DNA from: Toxonevra muliebris
Taxonomy: Eukaryota; Arthropoda; Insecta; Diptera; Pallopteridae
Direction: 5' to 3'
Length of the DNA stretch: 64,000 nt
Assembly: GCA_963691655.1 (NCBI GenBank)
Contig: OY829329.1
Span: 21,156,708 to 21,220,707 of the forward strand
The number at the start of each line of letters is the position of its first letter. Positions within the stretch are counted from its first letter, which is position 1. The notes below the pieces were generated by a model that had not been told where the DNA came from, searched no databases, and worked only from the letters and a program-made list of their open reading frames with translations. A program made the position numbers and the translations under genes. Below, in pieces: positions 63,546 through 64,000 of this stretch.

Positions 63546-64000
63546 AGGAGTGAGATCGAAAAAATCTTAACATATATAAAATTCAATAATTTTTAAACGA
63601 TTGATCTTAGAGTTTTGATTTTTTTTTTTTATTTAATTGATAATATTTTACAAATTACAGAAAAATATAACTTTTATAGTTCTAACCACTATTTATGAAC
63701 TCGTGGATATTTTTTGGTAAGCCTTCCATTAGATATTTGATAGTTGTTTCAGACACCTTTTTGAAACAGCTTGCCCATCTCCTTTAAAAATCTTCGATAT
63801 TTTGGGACACTTTTTTTGTGCTCTTTAAGTTTCTTTTCACAAGAGCCCAATATCTCTCCACTGGTCTTGGCTCCGGACAATTTGGAGGATTGGCCTCTCT
63901 TGGTACAAAAACTATGTTATTACTTTGGTACTACTCCAGAGCTTTCTTGCCGTAGTGACCTGATGCCAAATCAGGCCAAAAATATGTGGACACATTGTGC
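63546..64000 (-). mobile_element. Tc1-like element, DD37E type, cut by window edge
   Basis: Its left end begins near AGGAGTGAGATCGAAAA and is followed by AT-rich subterminal sequence. A minus-strand transposase C-terminus (63682-64000) reads STYFWPDLASGHY, then FVPREANPPNCPEPRPVERY, WALVKRNLK, YLMEGLPKNIHEFINSG and a stop. Between the Asp of WPDLA and the Glu of PVERYW are 37 residues, the DD37E spacing. In-frame stops after ALE and after EDF make it a pseudogene. It interrupts the third copy of a 535-bp tandem repeat. Confidence 0.82.

Larger units (their letters stand above)
59413..64000 (+). other. Downstream region, probably the next Sema1a intron
   Basis: No exon was recognised after 59412. 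The region holds the palindrome-rich element, a mariner, the 535-bp tandem and the DD37E element. 59413-60300 and 60728-61180 show nothing gene-like. Confidence 0.6.

Overview
The window is nuclear DNA from a higher (schizophoran) fly, probably tephritid-like. It is AT-rich, packed with microsatellites, has very long introns, and carries one conserved neural gene whose exons read almost like Drosophila Sema1a. The species cannot be fixed from sequence alone.

Layout. The backbone is the plus-strand Semaphorin-1a gene. Fourteen coding exons (1799 nt, about 600 residues) lie between 23521 and 59412 with GT-AG junctions and mutually consistent phases. They cover the middle and end of the Sema domain, the PSI domain, the linker, the transmembrane segment and most of the cytoplasmic tail. 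The signal peptide and first Sema exons must lie upstream of the window and the last coding exon downstream. Positions 1-23520 are therefore read as a long upstream intron. Nested in it on the same strand is a two-exon gustatory receptor gene (11976-13228, 396 aa).

Mobile DNA. Several independent Tc1/mariner lineages are present: a 1286-bp DD34D mariner (10298-11583) and its 556-bp internally deleted sister (41647-42202); a second DD34D mariner (61183-62417); a badly decayed mauritiana-like mariner (about 36700-37120); a DD37D maT-like transposase (14299-14997); and a DD37E-type transposase running off the right edge. Non-autonomous elements with readable ends include a hAT remnant with an exact 8-bp target duplication and a paralogous empty site (45281-45805), a second short hAT-like element (49555-49760), a piggyBac-like MITE bounded by TTAA (21976-22453), and MITEs bounded by TAA or TTA (20944-21407, 46597-47075, about 53945-54056 with a relative at about 40458-40578).

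Repeats. Low-complexity arrays make up a large share of the introns: a degenerate roughly 16-bp array (2100-6600), a roughly 40-bp degenerate array (16970-18070), an alternating direct and inverted array (24010-25470), a 10-bp array dense in CACTTGA cores (28877-29560), a 20-bp array (30930-31085), a 1.7-kb polypyrimidine block (33030-34780), a polypurine block (56120-56560) and a (CCTAGA)n hexamer array (56820-57540) that encodes a spurious Arg-Ser protein. A foldback motif pairing ATATGAAGTTTTT with its complement and flanked by CGCACTCTC-type ends recurs at least seven times, including a 204-bp tandem triplication (45068-46212) and a roughly 535-bp tandem array (62427-63545). This foldback family is the best candidate for something not yet described.
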